NCBI GenBank assembly: GCA_964598495.1
Contig: CAZRBY010000009.1
Coordinates: 1 to 63,117, forward strand
Source: Cacconaster sp964598495
Lineage (GTDB): Bacteria; Bacteroidota; Bacteroidia; Bacteroidales; UBA932
Length of the DNA: 63,117 nt
Reading direction: 5' to 3'
Part shown: positions 25,557 through 34,259 of the stretch, one piece after another
Layout of the letters: every line of letters begins with the position of its first letter
Position numbering within the stretch: position 1 is the first letter of the stretch
Translations under genes and position numbers: made by a program
Notes under the pieces: generated by a model
Database searches by the model: none
Told to the model about the DNA's origin: nothing
What the model saw: only the letters and a program-made list of their open reading frames with translations

Positions 25557-27986
25557 ATGGCAAGATTTTATCTATTTAGGCGAGGTCGGGGGCTGTCTCT
25601 CTCCAGCATATTGAATGTGCTGGGAATGGCAGTAGCCTTTGCAGCCTTTTACATAATACTCTGTCAGGTAAATTACGAGTTTGGATTCAACAAGAAGATT
25701 AAAGATGTTGACAAAGTCTTTGTGATTTCCTCGGGAGAACATGCCGGCGGTGGACAAAGAAACCTCTCTTTCTGTCGTCCTTTGGCGGAGTTGATCATTG
25801 ATTCCTCGCCCAATATCGAATATGGAGGAATTATCAACCTTGGCTATTATGGAAGCGGAAAGCAAAGTTTCTGGGTGGATCGGAATAATGAGAAGCAGAC
25901 AGTTGAAATGAGTGCTACTCCTATCAGCGGGGATGCCCTCAAGGCCATCGGGTTGGAGCCGATTGCGGGTTCATTCGAGAAAATGGTCAACAGGACCAGC
26001 TTTGCCATAAATAAAAGTGTGGCGGAAAAATTTGATTTGGAGGTGGGGATGCAATTGAACCAAGGAGAGACTCCGGGAACAATTGTGGCTATTTATGAAG
26101 ATATGCCCGAAAACTCACATCTAAAGCACTGTGAGCTTCTTTACAACCTCGATAAAGAGAATTTGGATAGCTATTCGGAGTGGGGTTACACCTACTTTGT
26201 AAAACTCATAGATCCTTCGCAGAAGGAGGATATGGAAAAAAATCTTTCCTCTACTATTCGTCCATTCTTTAAGGAAAAGCTTTTAGGTCAAATATCTGAA
26301 GCTGAAGAAGAGATTGATGCCTCGGATGAAGAGATAAATAAAGCGATAAACAGCCTTCTCGACATGGCTGATGTTCAGCTAATACCTTTTGGAAGCTTAT
26401 ATTTTCAAGAAGGAATATCGGGTATGATAGATTTTGGAAATCGTACGACAACTACGGTACTTCTGATTGTTGCGATATTGGTTATCGGAATCGCATTTGT
26501 AAACTATATCAATTTCTTCTTTGCCCTCATTCCGGAGCGCATAAGAGGTGTCAATACTAAGAAGGTGCTCGGCTGTTCCCGCAGAGAGCTTATCATGAGC
26601 GTAGTTGCGGAGAGTTTAACACTGATAATCGTAGCGTTGATATTGGCATTCGCCTTTGTGATGCTCTTCAATATGAGTGAGCTGGTTCATCTTGTAGCTG
26701 CAAATACCGCTCTAGGTGCCAATATCGGCCTTATTTCCGCTACAATAATCATTGCACTTGTCGTGGCTGTGGTTTCCAGTCTATACCCCGCTTTCTACAT
26801 TACTTCATTTGAGCCGGCTCTGGTATTAAAAGGCTCTTTCGGAGCTACTAAACAGGGGAAAACCTTACGTTACGGACTAGTAGGACTACAGTTTGTCATC
26901 TCCATAGGGCTTATTATCGTCTCCTCTTTTATCAATCTGCAACGTGATTATATGGTTAATTATGATATGGGCTTTGATAAAGAGCAACTTCTCTATGTAC
27001 ATACCAATTATGATATCGGAAAGAATGCCGAGGCTGTTGAAGAGAGATTGAAGAGCGACCCTCAGATTCAAGATGTTACATGGGCTTCAGGTGAACTCCT
27101 TGCCCCAATAAGAATGGGCTGGGGGCGTAGTTTTAAAGGTGAGGCGATTACTTTCCAATGTTACCCGGTTGCATGGGACTTCCCCGAATTTATGGGCATA
27201 GATATATTGGAAGGGCGTTCTTTCCGTAAGGAGGATGAGAATGGTGAAAATGGAGTCTTTATTTTCAATGAAGCAAGCAAGCTTAAATTTGGGTTGACTT
27301 TGGATGATAAAATTAACGGACATCTTAGCGAAGCAACAGACATAGTGGGTTTCTGTAACAGTTTCAGCTTTATGACACTCAAGGAAGAGGTGGGACCCTT
27401 TGCACTCTATGTCTATGGAAAATCTCCCTGGAACTATCCCAGCACCGCTTTTATTCGCGTAGCTGCAAATGCAAACTACCGGGATGTAATGAAGCATATC
27501 GGCACCGTACTTAGTGAGTGGGCACCTAAAATTGCTCCCGACCAGTGGGTAATCAGCTTTTTCGACGAAAATATCGAAAAGACTTACCAAAAGGAAAAAT
27601 CGCTTTCTCAGTTGATCAGCCTCTTTACTCTGATTGCCATCGTGATTTCACTGATGGGAGTCTTCGGCCTGGTAATGTTTGAAACCCAATATCGCCGCCG
27701 TGAAATTGCCCTCAGGAGAGTGAGCGGGGCTTCGATAAAAGACATTCTGGTAATGTTTTGCAGCCGTTTTGTGAAGATTGTGCTGATCTGTTTTGTGGTG
27801 GCTGCACCTATAAGTTATTACTTTGTCAGTCAATATTTAAAGACCTTTGCGCATCGTATCCCGATTTATTGGTGGGTATTTGCCCTCGCTTTGATTGCAG
27901 TGATGTTTGTAACCCTTTGCGTCGTGGTAATTCAAACATGGAAAGCCGCTACGGCAGACCCCGTTGATTCAATAAAGACGGAATAG
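25557..27986 (+). CDS. MacB/FtsX-type ABC transporter permease 2
   Basis: The 809-residue protein has the double-module layout of permease 1: N-terminal helix (LSSILNVLGMAVAFAAFYIIL), periplasmic domain, helices at ~295-425 with the loop GVNTKKVLGCSRREL, then a second periplasmic domain and C-terminal helices with RRREIALRRVSGASIKDIL and a closing DPVDSIKTE. Its sequence differs strongly from permease 1, so the pair is ancient rather than a recent duplication. It likely pairs with permease 1 around the shared ATPase (inference). Last structural gene before the regulator. Confidence 0.87.
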   Translation: MARFYLFRRGRGLSLSSILNVLGMAVAFAAFYIILCQVNYEFGFNKKIKDVDKVFVISSGEHAGGGQRNLSFCRPLAELIIDSSPNIEYGGIINLGYYGSGKQSFWVDRNNEKQTVEMSATPISGDALKAIGLEPIAGSFEKMVNRTSFAINKSVAEKFDLEVGMQLNQGETPGTIVAIYEDMPENSHLKHCELLYNLDKENLDSYSEWGYTYFVKLIDPSQKEDMEKNLSSTIRPFFKEKLLGQISEAEEEIDASDEEINKAINSLLDMADVQLIPFGSLYFQEGISGMIDFGNRTTTTVLLIVAILVIGIAFVNYINFFFALIPERIRGVNTKKVLGCSRRELIMSVVAESLTLIIVALILAFAFVMLFNMSELVHLVAANTALGANIGLISATIIIALVVAVVSSLYPAFYITSFEPALVLKGSFGATKQGKTLRYGLVGLQFVISIGLIIVSSFINLQRDYMVNYDMGFDKEQLLYVHTNYDIGKNAEAVEERLKSDPQIQDVTWASGELLAPIRMGWGRSFKGEAITFQCYPVAWDFPEFMGIDILEGRSFRKEDENGENGVFIFNEASKLKFGLTLDDKINGHLSEATDIVGFCNSFSFMTLKEEVGPFALYVYGKSPWNYPSTAFIRVAANANYRDVMKHIGTVLSEWAPKIAPDQWVISFFDENIEKTYQKEKSLSQLISLFTLIAIVISLMGVFGLVMFETQYRRREIALRRVSGASIKDILVMFCSRFVKIVLICFVVAAPISYYFVSQYLKTFAHRIPIYWWVFALALIAVMFVTLCVVVIQTWKAATADPVDSIKTE

Positions 27987-28012
27987 TATTATGCCAATTG
28001 CCAAGAAGTCAC

Positions 28013-28020
28013 TACATTTG
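28013..28020 (+). promoter_or_regulatory. Housekeeping-type -7 box for the regulator genes
   Basis: TACATTTG matches TAnnTTTG in the 74-bp gap before the response regulator. A short inverted repeat, GGTCA (28024-28028) with TGACC (28037-28041), lies in the leader. The regulator pair could be expressed independently of the sigma-54 promoter that drives the structural genes. Confidence 0.5.
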
Positions 28021-28060
28021 TAGGGTCAGATACGTTTGACCTGATAATTAAAAGGAGACT

Positions 28061-29407
28061 ATGGCAAAACAAAAGGCAAGAATATTGGTTGTCGATGACA
28101 ACAGTGGCATCAGGGCCGCTTTGAAACTTCTTTTACCTATTCATTTTGCAGAGGTTGAACTTATCTCCTCTCCGAAAGAATTGATGAGCAAGATTTCAAG
28201 TTTCAGCCCTGATGTCGTGTTGCTCGACATGAACTTTTACACCGACATCAATACCGGTAATGAGGGGCTGTTTTGGCTCTCAGAGATCAAGAGCAAGTAT
28301 GCCGAAATAGAGGTCGTTCTATTCACAGCGTACGCTGATATTGCACTGGCTGTGGAGGGCATGAAAAGGGGAGCATTTGATTTCATCGTAAAGCCCTGGG
28401 ACAATGAAAAATTGATTGAAACCCTACGTAAAGCCTCTCAGGTCAATAAAAAAGAGTCTAGACCGACCGAAACCGGAGTTGAATCTTCTATGTTTTGGGG
28501 TGGCGGTAAGGCTATGAAGGCTATTCGGAGCAGGGTGAATAAGATAGCTGATACTGATGCAACTATTTTGATTACGGGAGAAAACGGCACCGGAAAAGAT
28601 GTGCTTGCACGTGAGATTCATCGCCTCTCGGATCGCACGTTACAACCTATGGTCAATGTAGATGCCGGTGCAATAACCGAAACCCTTTTTGAAAGTGAGC
28701 TTTTCGGCCATGTTAAAGGTGCTTTTACCGATGCCCATACCGACCATGTCGGGAAATTTGAGCTTGCCGACGGCGGTACTCTTTTTTTGGACGAAATAGG
28801 GAATATTCCACTTCATCTTCAGGCAAAACTTCTGAGAGTTATCCAAAACAGGAGTGTTGTGAGGGTTGGAGATACTAAAGAGATTCCTATCGACATACGC
28901 CTTATTTGCGCAACAAACAAGGATTTGGGAAAGATGGTGGCTGAAGGTGAATTCAGGGAAGACCTTTACTATCGTATCAATACAATCCACATCAATCTTC
29001 CTCCTCTGAGAGAGAGAATTGATGAAATAGAGCCGTTGACCAAACTTTTCCTCGGGATTTTCGCAGAAAAATATAGAAGAAAAGTCTCCGGAATAAGCGA
29101 AGAGGCGCTGGAACTTCTGAAATCTCATTCCTGGAGCGGTAACATCCGTGAACTTCGGAATTGTATCGAAAAGGGCGTTATTCTCTCTGAAGGAGATATT
29201 TTAACCCCTAAAGAAATAGAGCTGAAAACCATCCAGATTGAGCCGGAGAGCAGAGAGATCGGCTCCGAAGATTCTTTGGAGGAGACAGAAAAGAAGGCCA
29301 TCATGGTTGCCATAGGCCGATTTGGCGGAAACTTATCCATGGTTGCCAAATCCCTCGGCATAAGCAGGCCGACGCTCTATGCCAAACTGAAAAAATATAA
29401 TATATGA
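28061..29407 (+). CDS. Sigma-54-dependent response regulator (NtrC family)
   Basis: The 448-residue protein has receiver domain 1-125 with phosphoacceptor Asp56 (LLDMNF). The AAA+ domain spans ~145-380: Walker A G173ENGTGKD, Walker B LFLDEIG (Asp244, Glu245), R-finger region FREDLYYRIN. The sigma-54-contact loop reads GAFTDA (220-225) instead of GAFTGA. A Fis-type HTH is at 423-444 (GGNLSMVAKSLGISRPTLYAKL). It would bind enhancer sites and remodel sigma-54 RNA polymerase. The matching promoter lies at the head of the efflux operon. An AAGGAG site precedes the start. It overlaps the kinase gene by 4 bp. Confidence 0.94.
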   Translation: MAKQKARILVVDDNSGIRAALKLLLPIHFAEVELISSPKELMSKISSFSPDVVLLDMNFYTDINTGNEGLFWLSEIKSKYAEIEVVLFTAYADIALAVEGMKRGAFDFIVKPWDNEKLIETLRKASQVNKKESRPTETGVESSMFWGGGKAMKAIRSRVNKIADTDATILITGENGTGKDVLAREIHRLSDRTLQPMVNVDAGAITETLFESELFGHVKGAFTDAHTDHVGKFELADGGTLFLDEIGNIPLHLQAKLLRVIQNRSVVRVGDTKEIPIDIRLICATNKDLGKMVAEGEFREDLYYRINTIHINLPPLRERIDEIEPLTKLFLGIFAEKYRRKVSGISEEALELLKSHSWSGNIRELRNCIEKGVILSEGDILTPKEIELKTIQIEPESREIGSEDSLEETEKKAIMVAIGRFGGNLSMVAKSLGISRPTLYAKLKKYNI

Positions 29408-30615
29408 CAACCACGCATGTCATATTGCTAATTCTTGGAGTAATCGTTATTACGGCGATTGTTACTTCCTATCTCACCTCACGCAGGATGCGCAGAAAGG
29501 TATCATATATGTTGGATGCGTTGGAAGATAAGGAGTATAATTTCCGTTTTGGTAAAGGGGGATTTTTTTCAAAAAAGTTCAATGCAAGTCTAAATCGTTT
29601 GCGTAATCTTTTTGACCAGGAAAGAAAGGAGATCAGTGCGCAGGAGAAGTATTACGGTCTTATGCTCGATCATGTCAAAACGGGTGTTGTAGTGATCGAA
29701 CAAAATGGCAGAGTCAATTATTCCAATCAAACGGCGCTTGAATTGCTTGGAATAGCCACTCTCGGAGATATAAAGCAACTAAAAACTGTCAGCGAATCAC
29801 TCTATGAGGCATTTGAATCCATAGTTGACACCGGCTTGGAGCAGAGGGCGAGCTTTTATAACGAATCGGGTAAAGTGACCATTGCCCTCACTTCCTCAAA
29901 AGCCACAATCGGAAAAAAAGAGGTGGAAGTGGTCGCCTTCAATGATATTACGAGCAATATTTCCGAGAGCGAACAGGAGTCCTGGGCAAAGTTGATCAGG
30001 GTGCTGACTCACGAAATAATGAACACTGTGACACCTATCGCCTCTTTAAGTGAGGCTCTTCAGCAATTTGACAATGTTGAGGAGCAGGTCCGCAGCGGAT
30101 TGGAGACTATCGCTCAATCTTCGCGCGGACTGATTAAGTTTGTAGATACCTACAGAACTCTCACCAGAGTTGCCGCTCCTGTTAAAAAAGCGGTTTTAGT
30201 CAGGGATCTGGTAGAAAGAGTTATTTTTCTTACACAAGAACAGGCGCAAAATAGAGGTGCATCCGTCATTTTCGAGGAAAAAACCGAGGATATTCTCCTT
30301 TACGCGGACGAGGGACAGATAATACAGATTCTCATAAATATTGTCAAAAATGCTCTGGAAGCTGATGCTACCAATGTAAAAATCATCGCTGAGATAAACC
30401 TTGCCGAACAGATAGTCATAGAAGTTCACAACAATGGAACTTCCATAAGCAAAGAGAGCCGGGAAGAACTCTTCGTTCCATTTTTCACCACAAAACAAGA
30501 GGGAACAGGCATCGGCCTAAGCCTCTCAAACCAGATTATGAGGCTGCATAACGGCAGCCTTACCCTTACTAAGAGCGACACGACTGGTACGGTTTTTAAA
30601 TTGACTTTCAGGTAA
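29404..30615 (+). CDS. Sensor histidine kinase (NtrB/NtrY-like)
   Basis: The 403-residue protein has one N-terminal membrane helix (VILLILGVIVITAIVTSYL), no sizeable periplasmic sensor, a HAMP-like segment, and a PAS domain at ~80-190 (HVKTGVVVIEQNGRVNYSN). The H-box is LTHEIMNTVTP with His203, the N-box is ILINIVKNALEA, and the G-box is GTGIGLSLSNQI. Lack of an extracytoplasmic domain suggests it senses a membrane or cytoplasmic signal, or the transporter itself. It is translationally coupled (ATGA) to the response regulator and is probably its phosphodonor. Confidence 0.93.
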   Translation: MTTTHVILLILGVIVITAIVTSYLTSRRMRRKVSYMLDALEDKEYNFRFGKGGFFSKKFNASLNRLRNLFDQERKEISAQEKYYGLMLDHVKTGVVVIEQNGRVNYSNQTALELLGIATLGDIKQLKTVSESLYEAFESIVDTGLEQRASFYNESGKVTIALTSSKATIGKKEVEVVAFNDITSNISESEQESWAKLIRVLTHEIMNTVTPIASLSEALQQFDNVEEQVRSGLETIAQSSRGLIKFVDTYRTLTRVAAPVKKAVLVRDLVERVIFLTQEQAQNRGASVIFEEKTEDILLYADEGQIIQILINIVKNALEADATNVKIIAEINLAEQIVIEVHNNGTSISKESREELFVPFFTTKQEGTGIGLSLSNQIMRLHNGSLTLTKSDTTGTVFKLTFR

Positions 30616-30637
30616 TAAGCACAATAAGATAGAATAC

Positions 30638-30655
30638 GGGCAATATTCTTTGCCC
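30638..30655 (+). terminator. Hairpin after the kinase gene
   Basis: GGGCAA-TATTCT-TTGCCC forms a 6-bp stem 22 bp past the kinase stop. No adjacent U run is present. It is possibly the end of the efflux/regulator transcript. Confidence 0.4.
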
Positions 30656-30766
30656 TGCCATACCCCGATAATCGCTCGTTTGGGTTCTGCAAGGTTACTA
30701 TTTGCTAAATTATAAAGAATTGAAAATCAATGAGTATGGCTCCTGCGTGCATTTTTTTTTAAAATC

Positions 30767-30800
30767 TTTTGCCGGTAAATCCCTTAAAAGTTTACCTTTG
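30767..30800 (+). promoter_or_regulatory. Promoter of the MFS-amidohydrolase operon
   Basis: TTTTG (30767-30771) and TACCTTTG (30793-30800) are 21 bp apart, a good -33/-7 pair. The leader to the start at 30907 is ~100 bases, longer than usual here, with no recognisable riboswitch. Confidence 0.65.
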
Positions 30801-30906
30801 TGTCTGAATACATTATAACTATTATAATCAATCACCTTAGTAATCTTCTATGATTTGTACAATAATTTATTCACTAATCTAAACCTAATAACCAATTTTT
30901 AATATT

Positions 30907-32376
30907 ATGGCAACTCTATCTAATACTGCTAACGCAAAGGCCTACAAAGGGAATGACAGAGTCCTTTTCGGATTTATCCTCGGTTTGCTCTCTTTCTGGC
31001 TATTTGGCATGACCATGCTCAACATCAATGTGGTCATGAATCAGGACCTCGGTCTGCCCACCTCTTCTCTTAGCCTCGCCGTCTCCATCACTGCTCTCTT
31101 CTCCGGTATGACCGTAGTGGTGTTCGGAGGCCTGGCTGACAAAATAGGCAGGGTAAAGATCACACGTTTGGGTTTTATATTTGCCATTGTCGGAGCGGCA
31201 TTGATAGCCATTGTACCCGGCAAGAGTGGCCTTACACTTCCGGTACTGCTTACCGGTCGTATTCTCCAAGGACTCTCTGCGGCATGTATCATGCCTGCTA
31301 CACTTGCACTGCTCAGAGAGTATTGGGATGAGAAGGGAAGGCAGAGAGCTGTCAGCTTGTGGAGTATGGGAACTTGGGGAGGTACCAGCTTCGCGGCCCT
31401 CGTAGGCGGAGCAATGGCGGATAATCTCGGATGGAGATGGATATTTGTATTATCTACGGTACTTTCCGTACTCGGTCTCTTTCTTATTCGCGATCTTCCC
31501 GAAAGCAAAGCGGAACAAAAAGGTAAAACCCAGCTTGACTATTTAGGGATGTTGCTTTTCATGTTCTTTATCGTTACGCTCCAGCTCTTTGTGAGCAAAG
31601 GCTCGGAATGGGGTTGGGGAAGCACGAAGTCACTCGTTTTGGCAGGTCTCTCCATCGTATTTTTGGTCCTGTTCATTATTTTTGAGCTAAAGAAAAAAGA
31701 GGGTCCATTTATCGACTTCCGTCTCTTCAAGAACAAGACTTTTACAGGCGCTACAATCTCCAATCTTATACTCAATAGTACCTCAGGTGTACTCATTGTT
31801 ACCCTTATGCTGATGCAGCAAGGTGGGGGTATCAGTGCGGATACTACCGGCCTCCTTACAATAGGATACGGAGTTGTGATCCTGCTCTTCATCAGGGTGG
31901 GTGAGCGGTTGCTACGTAAGTACGGTCCGCGCAAACCGATGATCTGGGGCTGTCTCATCCTGCTTCTCTCGATAGCATGTATGCTGCCGACCAATATCAT
32001 GACTTCTACCTATATGGTATTGATGGCGATAGGTTATATTTTCTTCGGCCTTGGGCTTGCATTCTACGCAACTCCCTCGACAGATGCAGCGCTTTCCAAT
32101 CTGCCACTTGATCAGACGGCAGCAGGTTCAGGTATATATAAGATGGCTTCTTCCCTCGGCAATGGGTTTGGTATCGCCATCTCTACCGCCATTTATTCCG
32201 GTATAGTCATCAACGGCAGAGCATTCACCGCTTTGGACACGATATTCATGGGACGTCAGGACAACCTTGACTTCAGACACGGTGCCATGATAGCACTGCT
32301 CTTCAATTTCGTGATGATTGTTGTCGCCATACTTGTAATCAGAGCAACCGTTTCGGGCAAAACAAAGGAGGCATAG
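30907..32376 (+). CDS. MFS drug/metabolite exporter, DHA2 (EmrB/QacA-like) type
   Basis: The 489-residue protein has about fourteen predicted membrane helices. The MFS signature GGLADKIGRVKITRLG follows helix 2, and LQGLSAACIMPATLALLREYW plus GMWGGTSFAALVGGAMADNLGWRWIF-like helix 4-5 motifs (here starting MGTWGGTS) are typical of 14-helix proton-antiport exporters. The gene is 4 bp before an M20 amidohydrolase, suggesting the pair handles one compound: export or uptake of an N-acyl or amino-acid conjugate and its hydrolysis (inference). Confidence 0.88.
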   Translation: MATLSNTANAKAYKGNDRVLFGFILGLLSFWLFGMTMLNINVVMNQDLGLPTSSLSLAVSITALFSGMTVVVFGGLADKIGRVKITRLGFIFAIVGAALIAIVPGKSGLTLPVLLTGRILQGLSAACIMPATLALLREYWDEKGRQRAVSLWSMGTWGGTSFAALVGGAMADNLGWRWIFVLSTVLSVLGLFLIRDLPESKAEQKGKTQLDYLGMLLFMFFIVTLQLFVSKGSEWGWGSTKSLVLAGLSIVFLVLFIIFELKKKEGPFIDFRLFKNKTFTGATISNLILNSTSGVLIVTLMLMQQGGGISADTTGLLTIGYGVVILLFIRVGERLLRKYGPRKPMIWGCLILLLSIACMLPTNIMTSTYMVLMAIGYIFFGLGLAFYATPSTDAALSNLPLDQTAAGSGIYKMASSLGNGFGIAISTAIYSGIVINGRAFTALDTIFMGRQDNLDFRHGAMIALLFNFVMIVVAILVIRATVSGKTKEA

Positions 32377-32380
32377 GTAG

Positions 32381-33550
32381 ATGAGCGCAAAACCAATAGA
32401 AGGAGTAGCGGTGCTTCACTCCGAGATGAAACGATGGATGGAGCATATGCACTCCCATCCCGAATTGCCAACCAAAGAGCACGGTACTGCGCGATATATA
32501 GCAGACGAGCTCTCTAAAATGGGCTACGAAGTACACGAAAAGATCGGTAAGAATGGTGTCTATGGCGTTGTCGGCCGTCTGCGGAATGGTGATGGAAAGA
32601 AGAGCATCGGCTTCCGTGCAGACATGGATGCTCTCAGCATTCAGGAGGACAATAATCTGCCCTACAAGAGTCAATGTGATGGTGTATCTCATCTCTGCGG
32701 ACATGACGGGCACTCTGCGATGGCATTGGGAGCAGCCAAGTACTTATCAGACACGCGCCTGTTCAATGGTACTGTTCATTTCATTTTCCAGCCTTCAGAG
32801 GAGAATATGCAGGGTGGCCCCTCCATGATTGAAGGTGGATTATTTGAGAAATTTCAGATAGATCGTCTCTATGCGATGCACAATATCCCCGGCCTACCCA
32901 AAGGTGTGCTTCACTTCCATGATGGAGAGACTATGTCTGCAGTGGACAATTGGGAAATAGAACTCACCGGCAAAGGATCTCATGGTTCCATGCCTGAATT
33001 GAGCATTGACCCCGTAGTGGCAGGAGCTTCGCTCGTCATGGCACTCCAGACAATTGTTTCTCGCAATATCTCTCCATGGGACAATGGCGTAGTAACCATC
33101 GGTGCTTTCCTTGCCGGCAATGCGGGTAATGTAATCGCCAATAGTGCCATATTACGGCTCTCGATGCGGAATATGCAAGCAGAAACCCGCATAAAAGTGC
33201 TTGATAGGATCCGAAAGATAACAGCGGCTCAGGCGGAGTGTTACGGTTGCACTTACGATATCAGGGAGGGGCAGCCTGGGGCAGTTTTGGTAAATAGTCA
33301 TGAGGAGACGAAGTTTGCCGCAGATGTGGCAAAGCAGTACTTTGGTGAAGATAATGTCGTCTATCCCTGCAAGCCTTTGATGAGTAGCGAAGACTTTGCA
33401 TTCATGCTGCAGAAAAAGCCGGGCAGCTATATTATGCTGGGTAATGGCGATACATTTATGGTACATCACCCCAAGTATGTATTTGACCTGGATATATTGC
33501 CCATAGGGGCTTCTTTGTGGGTTGCTCTCGCTCAGGAATATCTCAAATGA
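32381..33550 (+). CDS. M20 family amidohydrolase (hippurate hydrolase / N-acyl-amino-acid hydrolase type)
   Basis: The 389-residue cytosolic enzyme has metal-site motifs FRADMDAL (~78-85), LCGHDGH (Cys106, His108) and FQPSEE (~138-143), a further His in AMHNIPG, and a C-terminal VHHPKYVFD. The cysteine in place of the usual histidine is normal for the M20D branch, which cleaves N-acetyl-diaminopimelate, hippurate, auxin conjugates or other N-acyl amino acids. The actual substrate cannot be read from sequence. Co-transcribed with the MFS gene. Confidence 0.88.
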   Translation: MSAKPIEGVAVLHSEMKRWMEHMHSHPELPTKEHGTARYIADELSKMGYEVHEKIGKNGVYGVVGRLRNGDGKKSIGFRADMDALSIQEDNNLPYKSQCDGVSHLCGHDGHSAMALGAAKYLSDTRLFNGTVHFIFQPSEENMQGGPSMIEGGLFEKFQIDRLYAMHNIPGLPKGVLHFHDGETMSAVDNWEIELTGKGSHGSMPELSIDPVVAGASLVMALQTIVSRNISPWDNGVVTIGAFLAGNAGNVIANSAILRLSMRNMQAETRIKVLDRIRKITAAQAECYGCTYDIREGQPGAVLVNSHEETKFAADVAKQYFGEDNVVYPCKPLMSSEDFAFMLQKKPGSYIMLGNGDTFMVHHPKYVFDLDILPIGASLWVALAQEYLK

Positions 33551-33598
33551 TTAGTTAGAAAGCAATTATTTAAGAGACCTATTGTCTTGTATAATAAT

Positions 33599-33624
33599 AA
33601 ATGCTCGGCGATGTGCCGGGCATT
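33599..33624. terminator. Intrinsic terminator between amidohydrolase and msrA (convergent)
   Basis: AATGCTCGGC and GCCGGGCATT pair around GATGT, one mismatch, with A/T-rich flanks on both sides. It serves both converging transcripts. Confidence 0.75.
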
Positions 33625-33657
33625 TATTATTATTCTCAAGATAGTAAACAAGTAAAG

Positions 33658-34191
33658 TCAGTGCCTCTTTTTTCCATTTGCCTTCTTGGCAAATTCGTAG
33701 AGTTGAGGACTGATATGGCAATAGCCACCGGGATTTTTGTCAAGATAGTTCTGATGGTACTCTTCTGCGGGGTAATAACTTTTCACGGGCCCGATTGCTA
33801 CATGTATCGTAGCCGAGTACCCGTTGCTTACCTCATCGTGGACTTTTTGTGCGACTGCAGCATCTGAAGTGTAGGCCGGATGGTAAAATATTCCGCTTTT
33901 GTATCTTGTGCCTATATCAAAGGCCTGACCGTTGTCTCGCGTAGGATCAATCGCCTTGAAGAAAAATCTTATGAGATCTTCAAGGTCAAGGATTTCGGCA
34001 TCATAGATCACTTTGACGCATTCCATATATCCGGTGGTATCGGTGTATACCTCTTCGTATGTCGGATTGGGAGTATTTCCGTTGATATAACCCACCTCTG
34101 TGCCGGTAACACCACGTATTAGGTTGAAGTATTTCTGAAGACCCCAGAAACAACCTCCTGCAAACCATATTGTCTGTATATTATTATTCAT
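33658..34191 (-). CDS. msrA: Peptide-methionine (S)-S-oxide reductase
   Basis: The 177-residue enzyme has the catalytic GGCFWG motif at Cys14. GYINGNTPNPTYEEVYTDTTGY and a YYPAEEYHQNYL segment complete the MsrA fold. No MsrB domain is fused. It repairs the S-epimer of methionine sulfoxide in proteins. It is divergent from a free-methionine-(R)-sulfoxide reductase across 68 bp, so the two genes cover complementary stereochemistry and may share control. Confidence 0.95.
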   Translation of the reverse strand: MNNNIQTIWFAGGCFWGLQKYFNLIRGVTGTEVGYINGNTPNPTYEEVYTDTTGYMECVKVIYDAEILDLEDLIRFFFKAIDPTRDNGQAFDIGTRYKSGIFYHPAYTSDAAVAQKVHDEVSNGYSATIHVAIGPVKSYYPAEEYHQNYLDKNPGGYCHISPQLYEFAKKANGKKRH

Positions 34192-34242
34192 GAAACAAAT
34201 GTAATGAAAAATATAAAAAAGTGCCCAAAATCGAATAGTTGC

Positions 34243-34250
34243 TATCTTTG
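34243..34250 (+). promoter_or_regulatory. -7 box placing the fRMsr mRNA start almost at the start codon
   Basis: TATCTTTG ends 9 bp before the ATG at 34260. With the usual Bacteroidota spacing, transcription would begin about 4-5 bases upstream of the start codon, so the mRNA would be leaderless or nearly so. Confidence 0.6.
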
Positions 34251-34259
34251 CCTTGAATT

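Noticed and set aside
27987..28060. A second sigma-54 promoter before the response regulator
   Set aside because: TTGGCAATTGGCA-like words occur, but no GG-N10-GC arrangement is present on either strand. A housekeeping -7 box is the better reading.
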